Shown here piece by piece: positions 55,605 to 63,493 of a stretch of DNA of 64,000 bases (positions within the stretch are counted from its first letter, which is position 1; every line of letters begins with the position of its first letter). The notes beneath the pieces were generated by a model. The model ran no database searches and was not told the DNA's origin. It saw only the letters and a list, made by a program, of their open reading frames with translations. Both the position numbers and the translations under genes were made by a program. Source of the DNA: Cellulosimicrobium funkei (GTDB lineage Bacteria; Actinomycetota; Actinomycetes; Actinomycetales; Cellulomonadaceae); the NCBI RefSeq assembly GCF_004519295.1, contig NZ_SOZH01000007.1:186001-250000 (forward strand), read 5' to 3'.

Positions 55605-58600
55605 GTGTTCTCCCCCGCCCCGCCCCTCGCTCCCGGTGCACCGCCGGGCGGCACTCCCGCGCCCCCGTCCGACGGCGGGGTGTGGGTGCGCGTGACGGTC
55701 CACCCGGGCACGGACGTCCTGCTCGCCGCGGGCACGCGCCTGGGCGACGCGCGACCCGCTCTCGCCGACCTCGGGTGCCGCCCCGAGCTGCGCACGGCAC
55801 CGCTCGCCGTGGACGGCGTCCCCGTCGACGACGACCAGCGCTGCGGCACGCGCCCGCTGCTCCCCGGGGCGACGGTCACGGTCGTGCGGGCGGGGTCGGA
55901 CCCGCGCAGTCGCGACGACGGGCCGGTGCCCGAGGACGTGCTCGCGGCGCCCCGGCACGTCGCGGTCCTGGGCGGCCCGGACGCCGGGCGGCTCGTCGCC
56001 GTCGGGCACGGCGACCGGGGACGCACCCGCGTCGACCGGCTCGACGTCCGCTGGCGCACCACGCGGCGCGGGCCCCGAGTGCGGGTCCGCGTGCCGCGCG
56101 GCACGCACCGGGTGCCCGACGACGCTGCCCTCCTGCGTGCGCGCCCGGCCCGGGCCGGTCGGCGGGTGGGCTCGTGGCGCGCGATGCGCTGGCGCGTCGG
56201 CCGCGCCCTGGTGACGCCCGACGGCGCGTATGCCCTGCGCGCGCGGCCCGCGCTCGTGCACGGTCCCCGGTCGGGACCGGCCGTGGGTCCGGACCGTCCC
56301 ACCGAGGCCGGCCGCCTCGGGACGGCGCAGCTCGCGACCGCGCTCGTGCCGGCCGTCGCGTCGGTCGGGCTCGCGATGGCGCTGCGCCAGCCGCTCCTCG
56401 CCCTGCTGGCGCTCGTGGGGCCGCTCGCGGTCCTCGGTCCCGCGCTCGTCGAGGCACGCCGTCGCCGCGCCGCGCAGCGCGCCGCACCGCCCGGGGCCCC
56501 GCCGGACGTCGGGGCCGCCCCCGGCACCGTGCCGGTGGACCCGCTGCACCCCCGGCCCGCCGACGTTCTGCTCTGGGCGACGATCGCCCGGCTCGCCCCG
56601 GACGCCGACCTGGCGGGGGCGGGAGCAGCGGGGGCGGCGGGCGCTCTCTCGGCGCACGCCGGGTCGTCAGGGGCGGCGCCGGGAACGACCGTCGGCACGA
56701 CGTCGGGCGGGTCCGTGGGCGCGACCGGTGGCGGGACGGCGGTCGCGGCGTCGGGTGGGACGAGCCCGTCGCGGGTCCGGCTGCCGGACGGGTGCGTGGC
56801 CGTCGTCGGGCCCCGGGACGTCGCGCTCGCCGCGGCCCGGGCCCTGCTCGTGGAGGTACTCGCCTCGGGGGCGCCACTGACGGTGCGGCCCGCGGCGCAG
56901 GACGCGCCCGCGTGGTCGTGGTGGCGCTGGCTGCCGCACGCCCGCGCCGTCCGGACGCTCGACGCCGTGGCCGCCGCCGACCCGCCCGGCCTCGTCGTCG
57001 TCGACGGCCCGGTGCCTGCGGGCGAGCTCGCCCGGGCGTGGGAGCGGTGCGCACCCGTGGGCACGGACGTGCTGCTGGTGCTCGGGGACCGGGCGCAGGT
57101 CCCGGCGTGGTGCCGGACGCTCGTCGACGTCTCGGGAGCCGTCGCCGTCGTCACGGGTCCCGACGGCGCCCGGACGCCGCGCGAGCACGTCGGCGTGAGC
57201 GCCGGGTGGGCGCTCGGCCTCGCGCGGCGGCTCGCCGCGGCCGAGCACCTCGGCCGGCTGGGCACCGGGGACGGGGACCGTGCGGGTGAGCCCGACCCGG
57301 GCGACCCCACGGCGCGGTCGCTGCCGTCGGCGGTCGCGCTCGGTCCCCTGCTGGGCGCACCGCGAGCGCCGGACCGGCTCGCGACGTGGGTCGCCGAGCG
57401 CTGGCAGGACGCGGCCCGCCGGGACGGGCACGGCCTGCGGACCGTGCTCGGCGTCGGGCCCGGGGGCGCGCCCGTCGCCGTCGACCTCGTCCGCGAGGGG
57501 CCGCACGCGCTCGTCGCCGGCACGACGGGCGCCGGGAAGTCCGAGCTCCTGCAGTCCCTGGTCGCCGGGCTTGCGCTCGGACGCTCGCCCGACGAGCTGT
57601 CGTTCGCGCTCGTCGACTTCAAGGGTGGCGCGAGCTTCGGGGCGTGCGGCCGGCTGCCGCACGTCGTGGGCCAGGTGACCGACCTCGACCCGGGGCTCGC
57701 GGGACGGGCGCTGGCCGGGCTCCGGGCCGAGCTGCACCGGCGCGAGCGGATCCTCGCCGCGGCGGAGGTCGCGAGCATCGACGCCCTCCCTCGCGGACGG
57801 CTCGCGCGGCTCGTGGTCGTGGTGGACGAGTTCCGCGCGCTCGCCGACGACCTGCCCGACCTCGTGCCCGGGCTGCTGCGGGTCGCCGCGCAGGGCCGGT
57901 CGCTCGGCGTGCACCTGGTCCTCGCGACGCAGCGGCCCGCGGGCGCGGTCAGCGCCGACGTGCGGGCGAACGTCACGCTGCGGATCGCGCTCCGGGTCGT
58001 GGACGTCGCCGACTCGCGCGACGTCGTCGACTCGCCGCACGCGGCCCGCGTCCCCGCGGCGACGCCCGGGCGCCTGGTCCTGCGCCGTGGTGCCGAGCCA
58101 CCGGTGGCCGTGCAGTGCGCACGAGCCGGCGGGCCGCTCGCCCTGCCGGAGACGCGCGTGCGGCTCGCGGACCCGTGGGGCGCTGGACGCGGCCCGGGCG
58201 GGCCTGCGCCGGGCTCCTCGGACGACCACCTGCCGCTCCTCGTCGCGGCGGCGCACGAGGTCGCGGCGCGCTCGGGACTGCGCCCCCACCCCGCGCCGTG
58301 GCTCCCCGCCCTGCCCGCTCGCGTCGGACCCGGCGAGCTCGCCGGGGTCGACGGGGTGGACGGGATCGACGGGACCGACGGGACCGACGGGATCGACGGC
58401 GAGGCGGTGCGCTCCGACGACCGCGCGCTGCCCGTCGCGCTCGGTGACCTGCCGGCCCTGCAGCGCCGCACGGTGGTCCGCTGGGACCCGCGCGACGGTC
58501 ATCTCGCGGTCCAGGGCCGGCCCCGGTCGGGCCGCACCACGGCCCTGCGCACCGTCGGGCTGGCCGCGCTCGACCGCGGCTGGGCGGTCCACGCGATCGG

Positions 58601-59972
58601 GTCGGGGCTCGCGGACCTCGCGGCGCACCCCGGCACCGGCACGGTCGTGGACCGGAGCGACCCGCGCCGTGTCGTCCGCCTTCTCCGGCTCCTGGCCGGT
58701 CACGACGACGGTCAGTCCCGACCCGCGGGGCTCGACCGCACGACCGGGCGCACCCTCCTCCTCGTGGACGACGTCGAGGCCGTGCGCGGCGTGCTCGCCG
58801 GCGTCGCGGGCGGGGCCGGCGCCGACGCCCTCGCGGACGTGCTCGCCGACTCCCCCACGGCGGTCGCCGTGAGCGCGAGCGGGCCGACGGTCGGCGGCCT
58901 GGCGTCGCTCGTCGGCGTCAGAGCGGTGCTGGCCTCGCGCGACCGCCACGACGACGTGTCGCTGGGCGTGCCAGCAGCGCTCGCCGGGCAGGGCGGACCG
59001 CCCGGCCGGGCGGTGTGGCTCGGGCCGGGCGACCCGCTCGTGTGCCAGGTCGCGCTGCCACCGATCGTCGCGCGAGGACGAGCACGGCGCCCGGCACCAC
59101 CCCGCCGGGGCGCGTTCCGGCTGCACCCGCTGCCCGACGACGTCGACTCCGTCGATCTCGACGTAGCCGGGCACGCGCCGGGCGGGGGCTACCCGAGCTC
59201 CGCCGCCGTCGTGGCGGAGCCGGACAGCCGAGCCGTCGCAGAGGTCGCGGTCGGCCGGGGCGGCGACGACGGGCGGACGCTGTGGATGGACGTCGGGCGC
59301 GGCGCGCTCGTCGTCGGGCCGCCCGGGAGCGGCCGCACGAGCACGCTCGCGCTGCTCGCCCGGCACGCGGCCGCCACCGGCCGGCTCCGCGCGGTCGTGA
59401 CCCGCGACGACGCGCTGGCGGGCGCCGTGATGGCCGCCCACGGACGCACGACGCGCACCACCAACCGGACCAGGAGCGCTAGCAGGACGGCCGTCGGGAG
59501 AGCGAGCGGCAAGAGCGACAGCAACAGCAACGAGAACGGGAACGGGGCGATCGTCGTGCGGCGGTACACGCCGACGGACGTCGCGCGCCTCCTCGACACG
59601 CTGGAAGCAGGTCAGGGCGCTGCGACGTTCCCGAGCAGGGCGACGGCGCCGCGGGTCGTGGTGGTCGACGACCTGGACGTGCTGACCCAGCTCTGCGTGC
59701 TGGAGGCCGACCGGCTCGCGGCGCTGTGCCGTGACGGGCTCGTGCTGCTCGCGTCGGCGACCACGGGTGCCGCGGCCTCAGCCTTGCGCGGTCCGCTCGC
59801 GGACCTGCGCGGGGCGCGCAGCGGGATCGTCCTCGCGCCGCGCGAACGCGGGAGCGCCGAGGTGTTCGGGCACGGGCTGGAGTGGCTCGCCGAACCCGGC
59901 CGGCCCCGACCGGGTCGCGGGGTGCTGGTCCAGGGCGCGCGGCTGGCGCCGCTCCAGGTCGCCCGACCGTGA
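55605..59972 (+). CDS. FtsK/SpoIIIE-family ATPase of EssC/EccC type (orphan type VII secretion-like ATPase)
   Basis: A protein of about 1455 residues with an N-terminal beta-rich, FHA-like region, a double membrane helix at about 240-282 (LVPAVASVGLAMAL, LLALLALVGPLAVLGPAL), then three P-loop ATPase domains. Domain 1 is intact: Walker A GTTGAGKSE near 639 and Walker B LVVVVDEF near 736. Domains 2 (GRPRSGRTT near 970) and 3 (GPPGSGRTS near 1239) have Arg in place of the Walker Lys. This three-domain order is that of EssC and EccC, the motor of type VII secretion. No other type VII gene is visible nearby. GTG 55605 is chosen as the start, with in-frame upstream ATG 55575 possible. Confidence 0.85.
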   Translation: MFSPAPPLAPGAPPGGTPAPPSDGGVWVRVTVHPGTDVLLAAGTRLGDARPALADLGCRPELRTAPLAVDGVPVDDDQRCGTRPLLPGATVTVVRAGSDPRSRDDGPVPEDVLAAPRHVAVLGGPDAGRLVAVGHGDRGRTRVDRLDVRWRTTRRGPRVRVRVPRGTHRVPDDAALLRARPARAGRRVGSWRAMRWRVGRALVTPDGAYALRARPALVHGPRSGPAVGPDRPTEAGRLGTAQLATALVPAVASVGLAMALRQPLLALLALVGPLAVLGPALVEARRRRAAQRAAPPGAPPDVGAAPGTVPVDPLHPRPADVLLWATIARLAPDADLAGAGAAGAAGALSAHAGSSGAAPGTTVGTTSGGSVGATGGGTAVAASGGTSPSRVRLPDGCVAVVGPRDVALAAARALLVEVLASGAPLTVRPAAQDAPAWSWWRWLPHARAVRTLDAVAAADPPGLVVVDGPVPAGELARAWERCAPVGTDVLLVLGDRAQVPAWCRTLVDVSGAVAVVTGPDGARTPREHVGVSAGWALGLARRLAAAEHLGRLGTGDGDRAGEPDPGDPTARSLPSAVALGPLLGAPRAPDRLATWVAERWQDAARRDGHGLRTVLGVGPGGAPVAVDLVREGPHALVAGTTGAGKSELLQSLVAGLALGRSPDELSFALVDFKGGASFGACGRLPHVVGQVTDLDPGLAGRALAGLRAELHRRERILAAAEVASIDALPRGRLARLVVVVDEFRALADDLPDLVPGLLRVAAQGRSLGVHLVLATQRPAGAVSADVRANVTLRIALRVVDVADSRDVVDSPHAARVPAATPGRLVLRRGAEPPVAVQCARAGGPLALPETRVRLADPWGAGRGPGGPAPGSSDDHLPLLVAAAHEVAARSGLRPHPAPWLPALPARVGPGELAGVDGVDGIDGTDGTDGIDGEAVRSDDRALPVALGDLPALQRRTVVRWDPRDGHLAVQGRPRSGRTTALRTVGLAALDRGWAVHAIGSGLADLAAHPGTGTVVDRSDPRRVVRLLRLLAGHDDGQSRPAGLDRTTGRTLLLVDDVEAVRGVLAGVAGGAGADALADVLADSPTAVAVSASGPTVGGLASLVGVRAVLASRDRHDDVSLGVPAALAGQGGPPGRAVWLGPGDPLVCQVALPPIVARGRARRPAPPRRGAFRLHPLPDDVDSVDLDVAGHAPGGGYPSSAAVVAEPDSRAVAEVAVGRGGDDGRTLWMDVGRGALVVGPPGSGRTSTLALLARHAAATGRLRAVVTRDDALAGAVMAAHGRTTRTTNRTRSASRTAVGRASGKSDSNSNENGNGAIVVRRYTPTDVARLLDTLEAGQGAATFPSRATAPRVVVVDDLDVLTQLCVLEADRLAALCRDGLVLLASATTGAAASALRGPLADLRGARSGIVLAPRERGSAEVFGHGLEWLAEPGRPRPGRGVLVQGARLAPLQVARP
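58347..58400 (+). repeat. Six 9-bp tandem repeats within the EssC-like gene
   Basis: Six copies of a GAYGGG-based 9-bp unit encode Val/Ile/Thr-Asp-Gly triplets between ATPase domains 1 and 2. This is a flexible acidic linker that may vary in copy number between strains. Confidence 0.8.
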
Positions 59973-59994
59973 CGGCCGAGTCAGGACCCGGGAG

Positions 59995-60456
59995 TCAGGC
60001 GGCCGGGCGGACGTCGCGCGTGGTCGCCTCGACGACGGGACGCAGCATGAGGAGGACGAGCACCACGACGGCGAGCACGAGCGCCACGACGACCCACGGG
60101 GTCACGCCCACCTGGAGCGAGCTGACCGCGACGACCCCCTGGAGGATCTGCCAGGTCGCGACGGGCGACCGCGCCCAGCGCTGCCCGCGCAGCAGCCCGC
60201 GCACGCTCGCGGCGAGCACGGCCCCCACGCCCAGGGCGAAGACGACGAGGAAGACGCTCACCCCGAACGACTGCGAACCACCGCGGAGGAGCTCGACGAG
60301 GATCAGCACGGCGCCCACCGCGAGCGCGGCGATCTCGATGCCGACCCCGGCGACGAGCGCCGTCAGCGCGGGCGGCCGCGACCCCCCGTCGGACGACGGT
60401 CCCGGGGGCGTCGGGCGGGGCTCGGGCGGGGTTCCGGAGGGCTCGCGGGAGGGCAC
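59995..60456 (-). CDS. Small membrane protein, four predicted helices
   Basis: The protein of about 153 residues has a Pro-rich cytoplasmic N-terminus and four hydrophobic helices: LTALVAGVGIEIAALAVGAVLILVELL, VSVFLVVFALGVGAVLAASV, TWQILQGVVAVSSLQVG and VVVALVLAVVVLVLLML. I do not recognise a functional family; similar small proteins occur widely in actinobacteria. GTG 60456 is preferred because TACGCT lies 8 bases upstream in a leaderless arrangement. A longer frame starting further up would begin in the whiB1 control region. Confidence 0.7.
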   Translation of the reverse strand: MPSREPSGTPPEPRPTPPGPSSDGGSRPPALTALVAGVGIEIAALAVGAVLILVELLRGGSQSFGVSVFLVVFALGVGAVLAASVRGLLRGQRWARSPVATWQILQGVVAVSSLQVGVTPWVVVALVLAVVVLVLLMLRPVVEATTRDVRPAA

Positions 60457-60464
60457 GATCACCC

Positions 60465-60470
60465 AGCGTA
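60465..60470 (-). promoter_or_regulatory. Leaderless promoter -10 of the small membrane protein
   Basis: TACGCT on the minus strand with 8 bases before GTG 60456. Confidence 0.45.
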
Positions 60471-60487
60471 CGCGCCGACCTGCGGCT

Positions 60488-60501
60488 TCACACCCGTGTG
60501 A
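60488..60501. promoter_or_regulatory. Palindrome TCACAC-N2-GTGTGA upstream of whiB1
   Basis: A perfect 14-bp palindrome between the divergent small membrane protein gene and whiB1. Its TGTGA half is followed 8 bases later by TCAC, similar to but not matching a CRP site. CRP is known to control whiB1 in Mycobacterium tuberculosis. Confidence 0.45.
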
Positions 60502-60556
60502 CGAAAGCCTCACGATTCATGCGACGGAAACTTTCTCGTAACCCCTTGTGCTGTGC

Positions 60557-60580
60557 TTCACGAGGTGTGAACCTGGTTCA
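60557..60580. promoter_or_regulatory. Overlapping palindromes in the whiB1 leader region
   Basis: TTCAC-N5-GTGAA (60557-60571) overlaps TGAAC-CTG-GTTCA (60568-60580). The two dyads share bases, so alternative protein-binding or RNA structures exclude each other. They lie 117-140 bases ahead of the whiB1 ATG. Confidence 0.4.
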
Positions 60581-60696
60581 AGCATCAATCACCCCCCGCC
60601 TCGAGCCCTTGGCCCGGGCAGCCCCCTGCCGGGTCGCCCAGCGACGAGTCATCACCTCGCGACCAGGCTCCCCTCTGCCCGAAGGAGACGACGAAC

Positions 60697-60945
60697 ATGG
60701 ACTGGCGCCACCGCGCAGCCTGCCTCGACGAAGACCCCGAGCTGTTCTTCCCCATCGGGAACACCGGCCCTGCTCTCCTCCAGATCGAGGAGGCGAAGGC
60801 CGTCTGCCGCCGCTGCGACGTCGTCGACACGTGCCTCAAGTGGGCCATCGAGTCCGGCCAGGACGCCGGCGTCTGGGGCGGTCTCTCCGAGGACGAGCGC
60901 CGCGCCCTCAAGCGCCGCACCGCGCGCGCACGCCGCGCCGGCTGA
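60697..60945 (+). CDS. whiB1: WhiB-family iron-sulfur transcription regulator WhiB1
   Basis: The 82-residue protein is a compact WhiB1: MDWRHRAACLDEDPELFFP, cluster ligands Cys9, Cys37, Cys40 and Cys46, then GVWGG at 58-62 and a basic tail KRRTARARRAG for DNA. WhiB1 binds a nitric-oxide-sensitive 4Fe-4S cluster and the major sigma factor, and is essential in mycobacteria. Its convergent neighbour is a PdtaS-like kinase, the same pairing as Rv3219/Rv3220c. The upstream gap of 240 bases suggests a long leader, with GAAGGAG as ribosome-binding site. Confidence 0.97.
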   Translation: MDWRHRAACLDEDPELFFPIGNTGPALLQIEEAKAVCRRCDVVDTCLKWAIESGQDAGVWGGLSEDERRALKRRTARARRAG

Positions 60946-60976
60946 CACGCCGCTCCGCCTCCGGGCGTCGAGCAGC

Positions 60977-61014
60977 ACGACGGGCCGTCACCCTCCGGGG
61001 TGGCGGCCCGTCGT
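60977..61014. terminator. 17-bp hairpin between whiB1 and pdtaS
   Basis: Bases 60977-60993 pair with 60998-61014 (one G-T pair) around a TCCG loop, 32 bases after whiB1. It can end both convergent transcripts. Confidence 0.8.
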
Positions 61015-61085
61015 CGTGCGGTGCCTCCGCTCCACGACCCGTGCCGTGCGCGCCTCCGCGCGGCGGCCGCCGTCGTGCCGGCCGG

Positions 61086-62576
61086 TCAGCCCTGGCGGTT
61101 GCCGTCGCGCAGCACGAGCGCGAGCACGACCTGGGTGCCCCCGCCGGGCCGCGGCGACCACTCGATGGTGCCGCCGAGCTCGTTCGTCACGAGGGTCTGC
61201 ACGATCTGCGACCCCAGGCCGCTCTTGGCGGCCTTGCCCGCCCGGGCGACGTCGCCGTCGGGCATGCCGACCCCGTCGTCCGCCACGACGATCCGCAGGG
61301 CCGAGCCCTCGCGCTCGACCGCGACCTCGACCGTGCCGGTCTCCTGCTTCGCGAGGCCGTGCTCGACGGCGTTCGTGACGAGCTCGGTGAGGATGAGCGC
61401 GAGGGGGGTCGCGTCCTCCGCGGGCACGAGCCCGAAGCTCCCCGTGCGGACGGTGCGCACGCTCGTGTCGGCGGAGGCGACGTCGGCCGCGAGGCGCAGC
61501 GCGCGACCGACCATGTCGTCGAACTCCACCTCCTCGTCGAGCGTCTGCGACAGGCTCTCGTGCACGAGCGCGATCGTCGCGACGCGGCGCATCGCCTCCT
61601 CCAGCGCGGCGCGCGCCTCGGGGACGTCCATGCGCCGGGCCTGGAGCCGCAGGAGCGCCGCGACGGTCTGGAGGTTGTTCTTCACGCGGTGGTGGATCTC
61701 GCGGATCGTCGCGTCCTTGGTGATGAGCTCGCGCTCCCGGCGGCGCAGCTCCGACACGTCGCGGCACAGCAGGACGGCGCCGATGCGCTGCCCGGACTCG
61801 GTGAGCGGGAGCGCGCGGAGCGACAGCGCGACGCGCTGCGCCTCGATCTCGGTGCGCCAGGGCGCGCGGCCCATGACGACGAGCGGGAGCGACTCGTCCA
61901 CGGGAGTCTGGTGCTCGATGAGGTCGGCCGTCACCTCGGCGAGCGACCGCCCGACGAGCGGACCGATGACCCCCAGGCGGTGGAAGCAGCTCAGCGCGTT
62001 GGGGCTCGCGTAAAGGACCTCGCCCTCGGAGTTCAGCCGGATGAGGCCGTCGCCGACGCGCGGCGCGCCGCGACGCGGCCCGGTCGCGGCGTTCGGGAAG
62101 GGGAACTCCCCGCGCGAGATCATCGCGATGAGGTCGTCCGCGGCCTCGACGTAGTTGAGCTCGAGGCGGCTGGGCGTGCGCCCGCTCCCGAGGTTGGTCT
62201 GCCGCGCGACGACGGCGATCGCCTTCCCGGAGTGCAGCACCGGGATGGCCTCCTCGCGCACGGCGTACGCACCGAACCAGCGCGGCTCGCGCGAGCGCTG
62301 CGACCGCACCTCGGTGAGCGCGCGCTCGAGCTGCGGGCGCTGGCCCTCCGGGGCGAACGAGCCGACGATGTCGTCGTAGTGGACGGTCGCGCCCGTCGAC
62401 GGCCGGCACTGGGAGACGGCGACGAAGTTGCCGTCGCTCGTGGGCAGCCACAGCACGAGGTCGGCGAACGCGAGGTCGGAGATCACCTGCCAGTCGCCCA
62501 CGAGCAGGTGCAACCACTCGTTGTCCGCCGGGCTGAGGTCGGCGTGGCGGGAGATGAGGTCACTCATGGCAGACAC
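61086..62576 (-). CDS. pdtaS: Cytosolic sensor histidine kinase, PdtaS-like (HisKA_2)
   Basis: The soluble kinase of 496 residues has an N-terminal GAF-like domain (about 20-155), a PAS domain (170-275: GLIRLNSEGEVLYASPNALSCFHRLG), the HisKA_2 motif IREIHHRVKNNLQTVAALLRLQARR with His295/His296, and an ATP domain with LTELVTNAVEHG and VADDGVGMP. In mycobacteria PdtaS phosphorylates the antiterminator PdtaR, which binds RNA. PdtaR is not in this window. GTG 62576 follows TACGCT by 7 bases, a leaderless start, and is preferred to the ATG at 62567. Confidence 0.93.
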   Translation of the reverse strand: MSAMSDLISRHADLSPADNEWLHLLVGDWQVISDLAFADLVLWLPTSDGNFVAVSQCRPSTGATVHYDDIVGSFAPEGQRPQLERALTEVRSQRSREPRWFGAYAVREEAIPVLHSGKAIAVVARQTNLGSGRTPSRLELNYVEAADDLIAMISRGEFPFPNAATGPRRGAPRVGDGLIRLNSEGEVLYASPNALSCFHRLGVIGPLVGRSLAEVTADLIEHQTPVDESLPLVVMGRAPWRTEIEAQRVALSLRALPLTESGQRIGAVLLCRDVSELRRRERELITKDATIREIHHRVKNNLQTVAALLRLQARRMDVPEARAALEEAMRRVATIALVHESLSQTLDEEVEFDDMVGRALRLAADVASADTSVRTVRTGSFGLVPAEDATPLALILTELVTNAVEHGLAKQETGTVEVAVEREGSALRIVVADDGVGMPDGDVARAGKAAKSGLGSQIVQTLVTNELGGTIEWSPRPGGGTQVVLALVLRDGNRQG

Positions 62577-62583
62577 GGACCCC

Positions 62584-62589
62584 AGCGTA
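62584..62589 (-). promoter_or_regulatory. Leaderless promoter -10 of pdtaS
   Basis: TACGCT on the minus strand with 7 bases before GTG 62576. Confidence 0.5.
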
Positions 62590-62604
62590 GAGGGGCGCGA
62601 CCGG

Positions 62605-62610
62605 TAGAGT
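62605..62610 (+). promoter_or_regulatory. Predicted -10 of the DUF2505 gene
   Basis: TAGAGT, facing away from pdtaS, would give a leader of about 85 bases ending in GAGGAGG before GTG 62702. Confidence 0.4.
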
Positions 62611-62701
62611 CCCCTCAGCGCCCGCGTGCGCGGTCGCCCGAACCGTCAGCCGTCCCGTCGGCCGGCCCGTCACGGGCCGGCGCAGGGCCCGAGGAGGTCC
62701 C

Positions 62702-63202
62702 GTGCACCTGAGCGTCGAGCTCCGCTACCCCGCCCCCGTCCACGCCGTCGGGGCGATGCTCGCGGACGAGGAGTTCGTCCGCTGGTGCGCCGCCCGCTCG
62801 GGCGGCGAGGGCGCCCACGTCGAGCAGGTGGACGTCACCGGCGGGCCGGACGAGGGGTTCACCGTCACGGTGCGGCGGACGCTGCCCACGGACCAGATCC
62901 CGGCGCACGTCCGCTCGTTCGTCGGGGGTCGTCTCGAGATCCGGCAGGCGGAGGCCTGGGAGCCGGAGCGCGACGGCGAGCGGTCGGGCACGGTGTCGCT
63001 CGAGATCACGGGCGCACCGGTGCGCCTCACGGGCACCGTGACGCTCTCCCCGGAGGGGGACGGCACCGTCGAGCGCTACGACGGCGAGGTCAAGGCCAAC
63101 GTGCCGCTCTTCGGCGGGGCGATCGAGCAGGCCGCGGCCGAGGCCGTGCGGACGGCGCTCGCCGCGGAGGAGTCCGCCGGTCTCGCGTGGCTGTCGCGCT
63201 GA
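62702..63202 (+). CDS. DUF2505 family protein
   Basis: A 166-residue protein of the START/SRPBCC-like fold: HLSVELRYPAPVHAVGAMLADEEFVRWCA, FTVTVRRTLPTDQIPAHVRSFVGGRLEIRQ, GTVSLEITGAPVRLTGTVTLSP and YDGEVKANVPLFGGAIEQAA. This matches DUF2505, an actinobacterial family with a likely hydrophobic ligand pocket and unknown function. GAGGAGG lies 3-4 bases before GTG 62702. It has no partner gene on its strand. Confidence 0.87.
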   Translation: MHLSVELRYPAPVHAVGAMLADEEFVRWCAARSGGEGAHVEQVDVTGGPDEGFTVTVRRTLPTDQIPAHVRSFVGGRLEIRQAEAWEPERDGERSGTVSLEITGAPVRLTGTVTLSPEGDGTVERYDGEVKANVPLFGGAIEQAAAEAVRTALAAEESAGLAWLSR

Positions 63203-63385
63203 CCACCGACCGAGCGGCGCCCGGCCGCACCTGACCGGCGACCCGGCGACGCCCGCCCGGCGACCGGTCTCGAACCGGTAACGATTTCCACAGAACCCGA
63301 CCAACTGGTAGGTCACCGCAACGCCCTGACCTGCGGCGATACCCCGGTGGGAGCGCGACCACACCCGCGCCGATCTGACCCAGGC

Positions 63386-63415
63386 TTGACACGGGTTCGG
63401 GCGGGAACGCACGAT
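63386..63415 (+). promoter_or_regulatory. Promoter of the cellobiose-type ABC operon
   Basis: TTGACA (63386-63391) and CACGAT (63410-63415) are separated by 18 bases. The -35 is consensus and the -10 weak. The predicted start near 63422 lies just ahead of the first operator, so a repressor bound there would block transcription. Confidence 0.6.
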
Positions 63416-63425
63416 CAGGCCGTTG

Positions 63426-63443
63426 TGTGGAAGCGCTACCACA
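63426..63443. promoter_or_regulatory. CebR-type (LacI family) operator 1
   Basis: TGTGGAAGCGCTACCACA is an 18-bp palindrome with one mismatched pair and the LacI-family core AGCGCT. The known CebR site is TGGGAGCGCTCCCA. Confidence 0.85.
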
Positions 63444-63449
63444 TTGGAG

Positions 63450-63465
63450 GTGGGAGCGCTGCCAC
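63450..63465. promoter_or_regulatory. CebR-type (LacI family) operator 2
   Basis: GTGGGAGCGCTGCCAC is a second site with the same core. The two AGCGCT cores are 23 bases apart, about two helical turns, so two repressor dimers could sit on one face of the DNA. Confidence 0.85.
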
Positions 63466-63493
63466 GACCCGCCCCACCGACAAGGGAGTCACC

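Larger units (their letters stand above)
63203..63493 (+). other. Upstream control region of the sugar ABC operon
   Basis: The 291-base gap contains a short ACCGGT stem-loop (63263-63279) that could end the DUF2505 transcript, a promoter at 63386-63415 and two CebR-type operators. I see no gene in it. Confidence 0.6.

Noticed and set aside
58347-58400. CRISPR-like or regulatory repeats
   Set aside because: Units are 9 bp, contiguous without spacers and in frame, coding for an Asp-Gly linker.
52193-58471. A minus-strand open frame of more than 2,000 codons, and other long antisense frames such as 1534-5958 and 6992-10723
   Set aside because: Stop codons are rare in such GC-rich DNA. The translations are Arg/Pro/Ala-rich without domains, and the opposite strand carries well-recognised genes.
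60488-60520. CRP site ahead of whiB1 (TGTGA-N8-TCAC)
   Set aside because: The spacing is 8 rather than 6 and the outer base is wrong. The palindrome TCACAC-CC-GTGTGA describes the sequence better.
63263-63279. Terminator of the DUF2505 gene
   Set aside because: The ACCGGT stem is only 6 bp with a 5-base loop. I mention it within the control region but do not call it.
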